The notes beneath the pieces were generated by a model. That model saw only the letters and a list, made by a program, of their open reading frames with translations, had not been told where the DNA came from and made no database searches. From the NCBI GenBank assembly GCA_001311565.1, contig BBBM01000016.1:1-60102 (forward strand): a stretch of DNA of 60,102 nucleotides, read 5' to 3'. Positions 10,519 to 20,655 of this stretch are shown here, piece after piece. The stretch comes from Desulfothermus okinawensis JCM 13304 (lineage in GTDB: Bacteria > Desulfobacterota > Desulfovibrionia > Desulfovibrionales > Desulfothermaceae). Made by a program: the position numbers and the translations under genes. The stretch's first letter is position 1. Each line of letters starts with the position of its first letter.

Positions 10519-10534
10519 TATATTTGTGATTTGA

Positions 10535-10610
10535 GCGGGTGTAACTCAGTTGGTAGAGTACAAGCTTCCCAAGCTTGGAGTCGCGGGTTCAAATCCCGTC
10601 ACCCGCTCCA
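10535..10610 (+). tRNA. tRNA-Gly (anticodon CCC)
   Basis: A complete cloverleaf. The acceptor GCGGGTG pairs with CACCCGC, the anticodon loop is TTCCCAA (CCC), the T loop is TTCAAAT and the discriminator is T. The 3' CCA is encoded, unlike in the two tRNAs near 27 kb. Confidence 0.97.
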
Positions 10611-10642
10611 CTCCTAGATTAAAAAAAAATTTGAATTTTTGG

Positions 10643-10671
10643 AGTGGGCCTATTTGGTCCACTTTTTTTTT
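10643..10671 (+). terminator. Rho-independent terminator after tRNA-Gly
   Basis: GTGGGCC and GGTCCAC form a stem with one G-U pair around a 5-nt loop, followed by a run of nine T. It should end the tRNA transcript before rimP. Confidence 0.8.
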
Positions 10672-10699
10672 GAATAACTAAATCGGTGGATATTGGTAT

Positions 10700-11172
10700 A
10701 TGGAATTTGAAGATATAAAAGAAAAACTGAATAAAATTGTAAAAGATGCTGTTTTGTCCCTGGGGTATGATCTGTGGGGTATGGAATTTTTAGGTTCTTT
10801 TAGAGGTGGTGGAATACTTAGGGTGTATATTGATTCACCTTCTGGGATATCTATCTCAGATTGTACTAATGTGTCCAGGCACTTAGATGTAATTTTGGAT
10901 ATAGAAGATCCAATCCCTGGTTCCTATACCCTGGAGGTATCTTCTCCTGGTTTAGACAGGTCTTTTTTTTGAAATTAACCAGTTAAGGGATTACACCGGC
11001 CAGGTGGTGGCAGTTAAATCAAAAATTCCCATTGAAAATAGAAAAAAAGTGGAAGGGAAGACTTAAATCTGCTGATCCTCACAGAGGTGAAGTGGTAATA
11101 GATGTAGATGGGGAAGATCTTTCTATTTCCTGGGAGGAGATAGAGAAGATTAAATTGGTATATTTTGACTAG
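10700..11172 (+). CDS. rimP: Ribosome maturation factor RimP, frame-broken
   Basis: RimP assists 30S subunit maturation. The N-terminal domain shows [16 protein letters not shown] spacing ([12 protein letters not shown]) and [16 protein letters not shown], and the hallmark EVSSPGLDR is present. After the T8 run at 10963-10970 (one base too long) the reading continues [15 protein letters not shown] second extra base lies in the A run near 11042. The C-terminal Sm-like domain ends [13 protein letters not shown]. The length is about 157 residues, normal for the family. It is the first gene of the nusA-infB cluster, and nusA follows after 69 nt. Confidence 0.93.
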
Positions 11173-11241
11173 GGATTAAAAATATTGCAAGAGATGGGGG
11201 AGAGTCTTTATATATCTTGATTTTCAAGTGGAGGTCATTTC

Positions 11242-12470
11242 ATGGGATTAGAATTAAAAAAATCCATTGAAACAATTAGCAAAGAAAGAAGAATAGACAG
11301 GGATGTTTTAATAGATACACTGGAAGAAGCTGTTAGAGTGGCTGTTAACAAGAAGTACCATAACAAGTTAGACATAGAGGTAAATTATAACGAAGATACA
11401 GGTGACATGGAAGTTTACCAGTTTAAAAGGGTGGTGGAGGAAGTAGAAGATCCAGATAAGGAAATTGCCCTGGAAGATGCCAAAGAGATAGATCCAAATG
11501 TAGAGTTAGACGATGAAGTTGGCTTTAAACTGGAAGTTGAAGACCTTGGCAGGATAGCTGCCCAGTCGGCAAAACAGGTAATAATTCAGCGCATGAGGGA
11601 TGCGGAGCAAGAGATCATATATGAAGAATATAAAGATAGGGTTGGAGAAATTGTAAGTGGAACTGTACAGAGGAAAGAAAGGGCTGGGCTAATTATAAAT
11701 CTGGGCAGAACTGAAGCCCTACTTCCAAGGGATGAGCAGATTCCAACAGAACACTATAAAAGGGGCGATAGGGTAGATGGCTATATAATAGATGTAAAAA
11801 AAGAGGGGAGGGGACCTCAGATAATACTTTCCCGTTCCCATCCTGCCTATATGGAGGCCCTGTTTAAAAGAGAAGTGCCTGAGGTCAGTGATGGTACCAT
11901 AATGATTATGGCATTGCCAGGGATCCTGGTGTGAGGGCAAAAGTTGCCCTTTATTCAAAGGACAGGGATGTTGATCCAATAGGGGCATGTGTTGGAGTTA
12001 GAGGATCTCGCATAAATAAGATAATACAGGAATTTAAAGGTGAAAAAATAGACCTTGTTGTGTGGAGCCCTAACATAACTACCTATGCTGTCAATGCTTT
12101 GGCGCCTGCCAGGATATCCAGCATCACTGTAGATGAAGAAGAAAAGAGTTTAGAGGTTGTGGTCCCTGACAATCAGTACTATTTGGCAGTTGGAAAAAGG
12201 GGACAAAATGTAAAGTTGGCCAGCAAACTCCTGGGGTGGAGTATAGACATTATAACAGAAAGTCGTTATGGAGAGATCTATCAAAATAGACAGAAGCTGG
12301 AACAACTGGCTGGAGTAGTGGGTAGCAGTGTGGATGCATTTTATGAAGCTGGTTTTAGTTCTTTAGAGGAAGTTGCACAGGCTACAGATGAAGAACTTAT
12401 GGAGATAGAAGGGATGGATGAAGACAAATTAAAGGAACTCAGGTCTGCCTTAAATCTTATTTTATCTTAG
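11242..12470 (+). CDS. nusA: Transcription termination/antitermination protein NusA, one frameshift
   Basis: NusA binds RNA polymerase and nascent RNA to control pausing, termination and antitermination. The N-terminal domain, an S1 domain (VGEIVSGTVQRKERAGLII), KH1 and KH2 (DPIGACVGVRGSRINKI; YLAVGKRGQNVKLASKL) and one C-terminal helix-hairpin-helix unit (SLEEVAQATDEELMEI) appear in order. The length is about 409 residues. The frame changes near 11910-11915, where DGTIMI must join GIARDPGVRAK; this needs one additional base (probably a G), the opposite direction to most other breaks. The ATG follows GGAGG. Confidence 0.96.
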
Positions 12471-12478
12471 TTGAGTCC

Positions 12479-12719
12479 ATGAAACATATACCACTTAGGA
12501 CTTGTATTGTTTGTAGAAAAAAAGAAAGCTAAATATCTTTTAGATAGGTATGTGTATATTAGAGGTGAATTTATTTTAGACAGAGAGCAAAAATTGCCTG
12601 GAAGGGGTTTTTATATATGTAGGGAAGAAAACTGCAGACAAAAGGCTGGAAAAAGGTTTTCTTCACTAAAATACAGATTGAGCAAGCTTGGCTCTGCTTG
12701 GAGAGAAGAAAGAAGTTAA
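12479..12719 (+). CDS. ylxR: YlxR (DUF448) RNA-binding protein, one frameshift
   Basis: A small basic protein of about 80 residues with MKHIPLRTCIVCRKK at the N-terminus, matching the YlxR/DUF448 pattern R-T-C-x-x-C-R. The middle part LPGRGFYICREENC is the second family signature. It lies between nusA and infB, its standard place. The A7 run at 12515-12521 is one base too long and hides the true start from a simple reading. YlxR proteins are small RNA-binding proteins; some have been linked to RNase P control. Confidence 0.9.
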
Positions 12720-12737
12720 GGGGTTTTAAGGGGGATT

Positions 12738-15412
12738 ATGGCCACAAAAATGCGTGTTAGAGAATTATCAAAAGAATTGGGAATAAGTAATAAAGAATTA
12801 TTACATCTTCTTAGAGAAGAAAATATTCCTGTAAAAAGTCATATGAGTGGGCTTACTGAAGAACAGGTCCAACATGTGAAGGAAAAATTTAAAGAGCAAA
12901 GACAAGATAATAGGGTTCAGAAAAAAAAAGGTGGCTTCTGGGATAATAATAAGGAGAAGGCCTGTAAAAAGGGAAGAACAAAAGTCTAAGGGTGATGTTC
13001 AGGAAACAAGGGAAGAAGTAACTGAAGAGTTAGATAAGAAAGAAGAAACTAAAGAAGAAACTAAGGTAGAAGAAAAAGAAGTTGAAGAAGAAGTAGTTGA
13101 GTCCAAAAAAAGAAATGGAAAAAGAAGACAGAGAAGATGATAAGGTTAAGGAAAAGGAATTAGAAGAGGTTAAATCCCCCCGTGTTGAAAAAGAACACCC
13201 AGAGGAAAAAAAAGGAAGAAAAAAAAGAGAAAAAGGCCCTTTAAAGATAAAAGAAAATTTAGGAGAAGGAAACCTTATCCAAAGGCAAGGGTGATTACAG
13301 TACCAAAAAAAGAGGAATCTCCATCCAGGGAAAGTGGAGAAATAAAGAAAGCTAAGGAATTTCAACCCAGGCCCGCGAAGTCAACTAGACCCAGTGCTGC
13401 CCAGGGTTCACCTCCTGTTGCAGAGTTTCCTGTGGTGCCTGAGAAAGAGGACAGGACAAGGCGAAAAAAAGAAAACCAAAAAGGTGGTGGATGTATCTTC
13501 TATTTATGAAGAGGACACCAAGAAGAAAAAGATCCAGTGGAAGAAAAAGAAGGAAAGTCCAGTAAGTGATAAGACAGGGGGAAAGGCTCCAAAGAAAAAG
13601 AAACTCGAGGAAAAACGGGAAGAAACTCCTAAAATAACTACTCAACCAATAAAGGCCGCAAAGAGAAAGATAAAAATAGAAGAGGCAATAAGGGTCTCAG
13701 ACCTTGCCCAACAAATGGGGGTCAAGGCACAACAGATAATAAAGACGCTCATGGACCTCGGTGTAATGGCCACTATTAATCAGTCTATAGATTTTGATAC
13801 AGCTTCCCTGGTGGCTGCAGAGTTTGACTATGAAGTTGAAAAGGTGGGATTCTCTGAGGAAGATTTTATCTTGCCCAAAGAAGAAGACAAGCCAGAAGAC
13901 CTAAAACCAAGACCTCCTGTTGTGACCATAATGGGTCATGTGGACCATGGTAAGACAACCCTTTTGGATGCCATCAGGAGTTCAGATGTTGCATTGAAAG
14001 AGGCAGGTGGGATTACCCAGCACATTGGTGCATATCACGTCAAAGTGGGTGATGGATATGTGGTATTTCTAGATACCCCGGGTCATGAAGCCTTTACGGA
14101 AATGAGGGCAAGGGGTGCCCAGGTTACTGATATAGTAATATTGATAGTGGCTGCTGATGATGGAGTCATGGAGCAGACCAAAGAGGCAATAAACCATGCA
14201 AGGGCTGCTGATGTGCCAATTATTGTGGTCATAAACAAAATTGATAAGGACAATGCTGATCCTGAAAGGGTTAAAAGAGAGTTGGCAGAGCTTGGACTCT
14301 TACCTGAAGAGTGGGGTGGGGATACTATTTATGTAAATATCTCTGCAAAAAAAGAAGATTGGAATAGACCAGTTACTTGAGATGTTGCTGCTTCAGGCAG
14401 AGGTGTTGGAGCTAAAGGCCAATCCAGACAAGAGGGCAAGGGGGTTTATTATTGAATCTAGGCTAGATAAAGGAAGAGGCCCAGTTGGAACGGTACTTAT
14501 AAAAGAAGGTACCTTAAAGACAGGGGACAGCTTTGTTTGCGGTCTAAATTACGGTAAAGTTAGGTCTCTTATAAGTGACAAAGGACAAAAGGTTGATAGT
14601 GCAGGTCCATCTATGCCTGTTGAGGTACAGGGATTTGATGGGGTCCCCAATGCTGGAGAGGAATTTGTTGTAGTTGAAAATGAGAAAGTGGCGAAAAAGA
14701 TAGCAGAGGCAAGACGACAGAAACACAGGGAAAAAGAATTGGCCAAACAAACAAAGCTCACCCTTGAGAGCTTCTTTAAGGCTAAGGAAGAAGAGAATAT
14801 AAAGAATTTAAACCTCATTATTAAGACAGATGTTCAGGGGTCATATGAGGCCATAGCTGAAGCACTTGGTAAGCTTTCAACTGATGAAGTAAGTGTTAAA
14901 ATTATCCACGGGTCAACTGGTGCAATTAATGAAAATGACGTGAGATTGGCCTCGGCATCCAATGCAATTATAATAGGATTTAATGTGCGTCCAACTGCCA
15001 AGGTGAAGGAATTTGCTGAAAGAGAAGGGGTGGAGATAAGATTCTATTCAGTAATCTATGACCTTGTAAATGACATTAAAGAAGCCCTATCTGGCCTGCT
15101 TGCCCTATAAAGAAAGAGGTATACCTTGGTCAGGCAGAGGTGAAAGAGACCTTTAATATCCCAAAGGTTGGAACTGTTGCAGGATGTATAGTTATTGATG
15201 GAAAGATCCAGAGGAATGCATCTATTAGACTACTTAGGGATGGAGTTGTGATTTACACTGGAAAGGTTGCCTCACTTAAGAGGTTTAAAGACGATGTAAG
15301 GGAAGTTACAAAAGGATTTGAATGTGGTATTGGACTTGAGAGATTTAATGATATAAAAGTAGGCGATGTAATAGAGGCCTTTGAAGAAGTTGAAGAGAAG
15401 AGGACTTTGTAG
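12738..15412 (+). CDS. infB: Translation initiation factor IF-2, frame-broken
   Basis: IF-2 is the GTPase that places initiator tRNA on the 30S subunit. Visible parts are the N-terminal IF2_N domain ([18 protein letters not shown]), a long Lys/Glu/Pro-rich linker, a second IF2_N ([18 protein letters not shown]), and the G domain with [17 protein letters not shown] and NKID. Domains II-IV follow, ending [18 protein letters not shown]. The length is about 890 residues. The frame changes at A runs near 12925, 13110, 13310 and 13468, then near 14355 and 15115. The low-complexity, A-rich linker makes this the most damaged gene of the cluster. Its essential role argues that the breaks are not real losses. 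Confidence 0.95.
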
Positions 15413-15414
15413 TT

Positions 15415-15490
15415 TTTGTTTAAGGTTCAATCTTCAGGGTTTTGAGAAGATTTGAATACAGGATGTTGGATGTGGAATCTTGAATCTAAA
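15415..15490. repeat. Degenerate repeat in the infB-ylxP spacer
   Basis: The spacer holds AAGGTTCAATCTTCAGGG followed by GATGTTGGATGTGGAATCTTGAAT. It resembles the TTGAACC/TTCAAGG heptad material at about 7700 and 18265, but is more diverged. No gene or hairpin is apparent. Confidence 0.4.
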
Positions 15491-15503
15491 ATTATTGGCG
15501 GCA

Positions 15504-15799
15504 ATGTTCATGCAAATTGGATGTATTAGGGTTGAATTTTATTTGCATGGTGTCTTTTCTTTAAAAGAAAAGAGGAATATTGCAAATAGTATAAAACAAA
15601 AACTAAAAAACAAATTTAATATTTCAATTGCAGAAATAGAATCCCAGGATAATATAAATAGACTTGTTTTTGGTATTGTAACTGTGTCAAATAACGGCAA
15701 GGTTATACAGAAAGTTGCTGATAATTTGTTTAATTTTTTTGGAAAAAAATAACCAGTGAAGAAATAGTAGACACATCGCTGGAGATTTTTAGTTTATAA
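15504..15799 (+). CDS. ylxP: YlxP (DUF503) family protein, frameshifted near the C-terminus
   Basis: A short protein with MQIGCIRVEFYLHGVFSLKE near the start and ISIAEIESQDNINRLVFGIV in the middle, the two signatures of DUF503 (YlxP). Its place between infB and nrnA is typical. The ATG at 15504 has GGCGG upstream; the ATG at 15510 is an alternative. Correcting the T7 run near 15734 and the A7 run near 15743 extends the protein with TSEEIVDTSLEIFSL to a stop at 15799, giving about 98 residues, the usual length. The next gene starts only 2 nt later. Its function is not established; family members are fused or adjacent to ribosome-maturation genes. Confidence 0.88.
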
Positions 15800-15801
15800 A
15801 A

Positions 15802-16755
15802 ATGGACATAAAAAAAGAAATAATCAATACTATTTTACAAAATAAAACTTTTTTTAGTTACCTCCCATATGAATCCAGATGGGGATGCTGTTGGATCAAT
15901 GGGGGGAATGTTTTATTTGCTTAAAGCTCTGGAAAAAGACGTTTATCTATATAATATATCTAATATTCCAGATAGATTTTCTTATTTGAAGTTTAAGGAA
16001 TACGTCACTCATACATTGATAAAAAAAGGAATATGATTGTGTTATATTTTTAGATTGTGGGGATAGATATAGGGTAGGTAAGGAGATAGAAAAAATCCAT
16101 GTAAAGACTTCTATTAATATTGACCATCATCCAACTAATGATAATTTTGCAGATATAAACTGGGTTGATGCAAATATGTCCTCTGTTGGAGAAATGGTGT
16201 ATTATTTATTTAAGGAATCAGGAATAGAAGTGACATATAATATAGCTGAATGTTTATATACTGCAATTGTATCTGATACTGGATCTTTTACTTTTAGTAA
16301 TACTGGTCCAGATACCTTAAGGGTAGTTATTGAAATATTGGGAATGGGATTTGATTTAGATGATTTTAATAGAAAGTATCAAAGATATTGGACTATAAAT
16401 AAAGTACACCTCCATGGCCTTGCAATGCAAGATGCAAAACTTTATTTTGATGGTAAACTTGCATTAATAAAAATTCCCAGAGAACTTTTTGAAAAAAACC
16501 CAGTCAACAGTGGAAGATTCTGAGGGGATAATTAATTATATCAGGCAAATAAAGGGCGTTAAGGTTGCTGCTATTTTGCGTGAAGACGAAGATAAGGTAA
16601 AGGTAAGTATGAGATCTTGGGGCGAGGTGGATGTTAGTAAAATAGCCATGGAATTAAATGGTGGTGGCCATAAAAATGCAGCAGGGGGCAGGATAGATTT
16701 GCCTTTGGATGAAGCTAAAGAGATTTTTATTAAATGTGTTTCTAGTTATATTTAG
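15802..16755 (+). CDS. nrnA: DHH/DHHA1 phosphoesterase, NrnA-like (oligoribonuclease / pAp phosphatase), frame-broken
   Basis: NrnA-type enzymes degrade nanoRNA and dephosphorylate pAp in the cytoplasm. The motifs HMNPDGDAVGS, FLDCGDRYRVG, NIDHHPTN (the DHH motif) and the DHHA1 signature GGGHKNAAGGR are all present. The length of about 318 residues is normal. The frame changes at the T7 run near 15850 (one base too long), near 16000-16025 and near 16490 (A run). It sits between ylxP and truB. In many relatives rbfA lies directly before this gene, but here only 2 nt separate it from ylxP. Confidence 0.93.
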
Positions 16756-16785
16756 TTTGTAAATGGCTTTTGGGACAGTTTGGGT

Positions 16786-17718
16786 ATGAAATCTAATCGA
16801 ATAAAACAGTGTCATGGGATTTTGGTCTTAAATAAGCCAAAGGGTCCAACTTCAACTTCTTGTCTTGAGAAGATAAAGAGAAGATTTAAGCAAAAAAAAG
16901 ATTGGTCATGCAGGGACTTTGGATCCCATGGCATCAGGAGTACTCATTGTACTTCTTGGCAGGGGTACAAAGCTGGCCCCGTATCTAATGGATGGAGACA
17001 AGGTATATAGGGGAGTTATTCGTCTGGGTATAGAGACAGATACCTATGATGTAACAGGTAATGTGGTCAGAGAGTGTGAATTAACAGGTTTATCAGAAAA
17101 GGAGGTAATAGAGGCAGTTCTTGATTGGAAGGATTTAAAGGAGCAGGAAGTTCCCCCTTATTCAGCAGCTAAGCATAGGGGAAAAACCTTCTATTCCCTG
17201 GCAAGGGGAGGAGAGAATCCCCCAAAAAGGGTGAAAAAAAATTTGTATTGACCAAGTAGAAGTTTTAGGAGTAAATTTACCCTTTGTTGAGTTCAGGATA
17301 ACTTGTTCAAAGGGCACATATGTCCGTTCCCTGGCCCACAGCCTGGGGAAACGGTTAAAGGTGGGTGCAGCCCTATCAGACTTGATAAGAGAAAGGGTTC
17401 ACCCATATGGCCTTGAACATGGTGTGTCAATGGAAGAGCTCTTAAATTCCCCCTCCCTTTTTTTTGAAAAGGTTATCCCGCTAATGGAGAGTCTTCCCCA
17501 TTGGCCAAGGCTTGTAGTGGATGAGGTGGTCTCAAAGAGGATAAAAAAACGGAAATTTGCTTAAGGTGGGCGAAATCCAGGGGGCATATCCTCAAGACCA
17601 AGGAGAAAAGTATTTTTTTTTAGACAATGAGCTAAATCCCTTGGCCCTAATGGAGACTCGATTTATAGATGGGACCCTTTATTGGAAAATTTTACGGGGA
17701 CTATGGGGAACAGAGTAA
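16786..17718 (+). CDS. truB: tRNA pseudouridine-55 synthase TruB, frame-broken
   Basis: TruB makes pseudouridine 55 in the T loop of tRNAs. GHAGTLDPMASGVL carries the catalytic Asp, and GILVLNKPKGPTS near the start is the other hallmark. EVPPYSAAKHRGKTFYSLAR and TYVRSLAHSLGKRLKVGAAL follow, with a C-terminal PUA-like tail ending LRGLWGTE. The length is about 311 residues. The frame changes at A7 near 16897, A8 near 17237 and near 17563-17615. Its place before rpsO is usual. Confidence 0.94.
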
Positions 17719-17754
17719 CAATTAAAAGAATAAAATAAATTAAGGAGGTTTGCT

Positions 17755-18024
17755 GTGGCACTTTCAGTTGAGGAAAAGAAAAAGATCATTGAGGAGTTTA
17801 AGTTACATGATAAAGACACTGGCTCACCAGAGGTCCAGGTAGCTTTACTCACTGCTAGGATCAACTATTTAACAGAACATTTCAAGGTACATAAGCACGA
17901 TTTTCATTCAAGAAATGGGTTGCTTAAACTTGTTGGACAAAGGAGAAAGCTTTTAAATTATCTGCGGAAAAAGGACGTAAATAGGTATAAAGAGCTTATT
18001 CAAAGACTCAATTTGAGGAAGTAA
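17755..18024 (+). CDS. rpsO: 30S ribosomal protein S15
   Basis: A full 89-residue S15: [20 protein letters not shown] and [20 protein letters not shown] are diagnostic for the 16S rRNA-binding protein of the small subunit. The start is GTG, 7 nt after a perfect AGGAGG. The frame is intact. It lies 36 nt after truB and before pnp, the classical rpsO-pnp arrangement. Confidence 0.98.
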   Translation: MALSVEEKKKIIEEFKLHDKDTGSPEVQVALLTARINYLTEHFKVHKHDFHSRNGLLKLVGQRRKLLNYLRKKDVNRYKELIQRLNLRK

Positions 18025-18030
18025 ATTAAC

Positions 18031-18055
18031 AGGGTCGGGGAGGTTCCCTGACCCT
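18031..18055 (+). other. Hairpin after rpsO (attenuator or RNase processing site)
   Basis: AGGGTCGGGGA pairs with TCCCTGACCCT (one G-U pair) around a 3-nt loop, right after the rpsO stop. No T run follows, so it is not a standard terminator. In E. coli an RNase III-cut stem lies between rpsO and pnp and mediates PNPase autoregulation; a similar role here is only an inference. Confidence 0.6.
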
Positions 18056-18298
18056 ATAAGTTCAAAGTTCAAGTCTCAAGGTTGGAAGGTGAGGATTAAA
18101 TTTAGTGATTAGTGAATAGTGATTAGTAACAGGTTTGGGTCATAACATACACATACACAGACACAGACCACAGCTAGATTGGACTCATCAAAGCTTGAGA
18201 CTTCGGAGTTAATGCAATAAGCAGGCTTTATAATATCCGATTGGAGAGTTGTAATTTAATGCAACATTGAACCTTGAACTTTGAGCGTGGAACAATAA
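18056..18298 (+). repeat. Composite intergenic repeat, copy B (upstream of pnp)
   Basis: The 290-nt rpsO-pnp spacer holds TTCAAAG/TTCAAG heptads, GTGATTAGTGAATAGTGAT, a CACAGACACAGACCACAG stretch, the block AAAGCTTGAGACTTCGGAG followed by TTAATGCAATAAGCAG, and finally TTGAACCTTGAACTTTGA. The same blocks, partly in another order, fill the spacer upstream of flgH (7638-7795). No gene is visible. Confidence 0.8.
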
Positions 18299-18316
18299 AT
18301 GAGGAGAATTTATAGT

Positions 18317-20531
18317 ATGGCAGATATTAGTGGAATTAGAGTATGTACTCAGATAGACAATAGAGATTACATAATTGAAACTGGAAAATTAGCAAACCAG
18401 GCCCATGGGAGTGTCTGGATTCAAAGTGGGGATACAGTGGTGCTGGTTACTGCTGTGACTCAGCCCCTGGACAGGGAAATAGATTTTATGCCCCTTACTG
18501 TTGAGTATCAGGAGATGTCCTATGCCTCTGGCAGGATTCCAGGTAGTTATTTCAAACGTGAGATTGGTCGCCCTTCAGAGAGGGAGACTTTAGTATCAAG
18601 GCTTATTGATAGGCCCCTTAGACCACTTTTCCCAGAGGGTTTTAGACAAGAAGTTCAGATAATTGCAACTGTACTTTCAGCTGATCCTAATTGCGATCCT
18701 GATGTGCTTGCAGTAAATGGGGCATCCTGTGCCCTTCATTTGTCTCAAATTCCCTTCCTTGGACCAATTGGATGTGTTAGGGTTGCATATGTTGATGGGA
18801 ACTTTGTGTTGAATCCTTCACAAGTGGAGTTAGAATACAGTAAAATGGATATTGTGGTGGCAGGGACAAAAGATGCTGTTGTTATGGTTGAAGGAAGTGG
18901 TGAATTTGTGTCTGAAGAGTTAGTTGCTCATGGAATAGAATTTGGACATAAACACATCCAGTCTTTTGTTAAGTTGCAGGAAGAGCTAAGGCACAAGGCT
19001 GGAAAGCCAAAATTGGAAGTAGAAAAAAAAGAAGAGGACAGTGAGCTTTTACAGACAATTGAAGAGGTTGGATATAAAATATTGTCTGATGCACTTAGGA
19101 TACCATCTAAGGTTGAGAGAAAATTGGCCTTAAAACAGGCTCAGGAAGAGATAATTGCAAGGCTTAATGAAAGATATGGATCTGACGAAGAGTTGCTTAA
19201 AGAAAAATTAAAACAGGCACCAGGTTATATAAAGAAGGTGGAAAGTAAGATTGTTAGGGAATGGATCAAAAATGGAGAACCAAGGATTGATGGTAGATCT
19301 TTAACAGATATTAGGAACATAAACATGGAAGTGGGATTGCTTCCCCGTGCCCATGGATCAGCTTTTTGCCAGAGGAGAGACCAAGGCATTGGGGGTGGTT
19401 ACTCTGGGATCAAGTCAGGATGAGCAGCACATTGAGACTTTAACAGGGGATCTTAGCAAGCGTTTTATGGTCCACTACAATTTCCCCCCCTATTGTGTTG
19501 GAGAGGCAAAAAAAACTCAGGGGTCCGTCCAGACGAGAGATTGGACATGGTGCCCTTGCAGAGCGGTCTCTCACCCCAATACTGCCATCTCCTGAGGAAT
19601 TTCCATTTACCATTAGGTTGGTCTCAGAGATAATGGAGTCCAATGGTTCTTCTTCAATGGCAACGGTTTGTGCAGGATCACTTGCCTTATGGACGCAGGT
19701 GTGCCTGTAAAGTCCCATGTTGCAGGGGTTGCAATGGGTCTTATTAAAGAAGACGATAAATTTTTTTGTATTAACAGATATATTGGGGGATGAAGATCAC
19801 CTGGGGGATATGGATTTTAAGGTTGCTGGAAACAGGGAAGGGATTACTGGAATTCAGTTAGATATAAAAATAACTGGGATTTCTAAGGACATTTTAATTA
19901 GGGCCCTGAACCAGGCAAAGGATGCAAGATTGTTTATTTTAGAGAAAATGGAGAATATAATTGCAACTCCCAGAGAACAATTGTCAGAATATGCGCCCAA
20001 GATTGAGGTGATAGAGGTTACCCCTGACAGGATAAAGGATATAATTGGACCGTCAGGTAAGAATATTAAGGCCATTGTAAAAGAGACCGGGGCAACAGTT
20101 GATATTGAAGACAATGGAAAAATAACCATATTTGCACCTGATAAAGAGTCCATGGATAAGACCATTGAGAAGATACTTTTTTTACGATCAAAAGCCCGAG
20201 CTGGGAAGGGTTTACAATGGAAAGATAAAGCTTCTTAAAGACTTTGGTGCAATAGTTGAGATACTACCAGGGGTGAATGGGTTGGTTCACATTTCCCAAT
20301 TGGAGATTGGTCGTGTGAACAATATCTATAAGAGTTTTTCACCAGGACAACAAATCAGAGTTAAAGTCATAGAAATAGAGGAAGGTACAGGAAAGATTAA
20401 ACTAAGTAGACGGGCTGTATTATTAGAAGAGCAAAGGAAAAGTGGTCAATGTGAAACAAGGGATAATAGGAGACCAGGATATAGAGATAGGGGATCAAGA
20501 CCATCATCAAATCACAATAGAAAAAAAATAA
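18317..20531 (+). CDS. pnp: Polyribonucleotide nucleotidyltransferase (PNPase), frame-broken
   Basis: PNPase degrades RNA 3' to 5' by phosphorolysis in the RNA degradosome. The first RNase PH domain has [14 protein letters not shown] and [20 protein letters not shown]. The second has [19 protein letters not shown] and [13 protein letters not shown]. The KH domain has [13 protein letters not shown], and the S1 domain has [20 protein letters not shown]. The length is about 738 residues. The start is the ATG at 18317 behind GAGGAG, not the in-frame ATG at 18299. The frame changes near 19370, 19511 (A8), 19686 (a base missing), 19763 (T7) and 20181 (T7). The last A8 run decides the stop near 20531. 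A strong terminator follows. Confidence 0.96.
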
Positions 20532-20569
20532 AAAAAATCTTGAAATTTTTTTACCTGATTTTTTACCGT

Positions 20570-20606
20570 AACCCTAGTTTGGAAAATTGCAAACTAGGGT
20601 TTTTTA
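20570..20606 (+). terminator. Strong rho-independent terminator after pnp
   Basis: AACCCTAGTTTG and CAAACTAGGGTT are perfect inverted repeats around an 8-nt loop, followed by TTTT. It closes the rimP-pnp operon. Confidence 0.9.
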
Positions 20607-20655
20607 TTATGAACTCCTCAATGTCATAATAGGGGATGACAATTGGAAAATTACA

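Noticed and set aside
10960..10975. Programmed frameshift in rimP, and similar sites in infB and pnp
   Set aside because: Breaks of the same kind occur in almost every gene and in both directions, without a conserved stimulatory structure, so a programmed event in single genes is not supported.
13030..13645. Minus-strand Phe/Ser-rich open frames opposite infB
   Set aside because: They are the reverse complement of the A-rich Lys/Glu linker of IF-2, not a real membrane protein.
18031..18055. Hairpin after rpsO as a rho-independent terminator
   Set aside because: No T run follows the stem; it was listed as a hairpin of unknown role instead.
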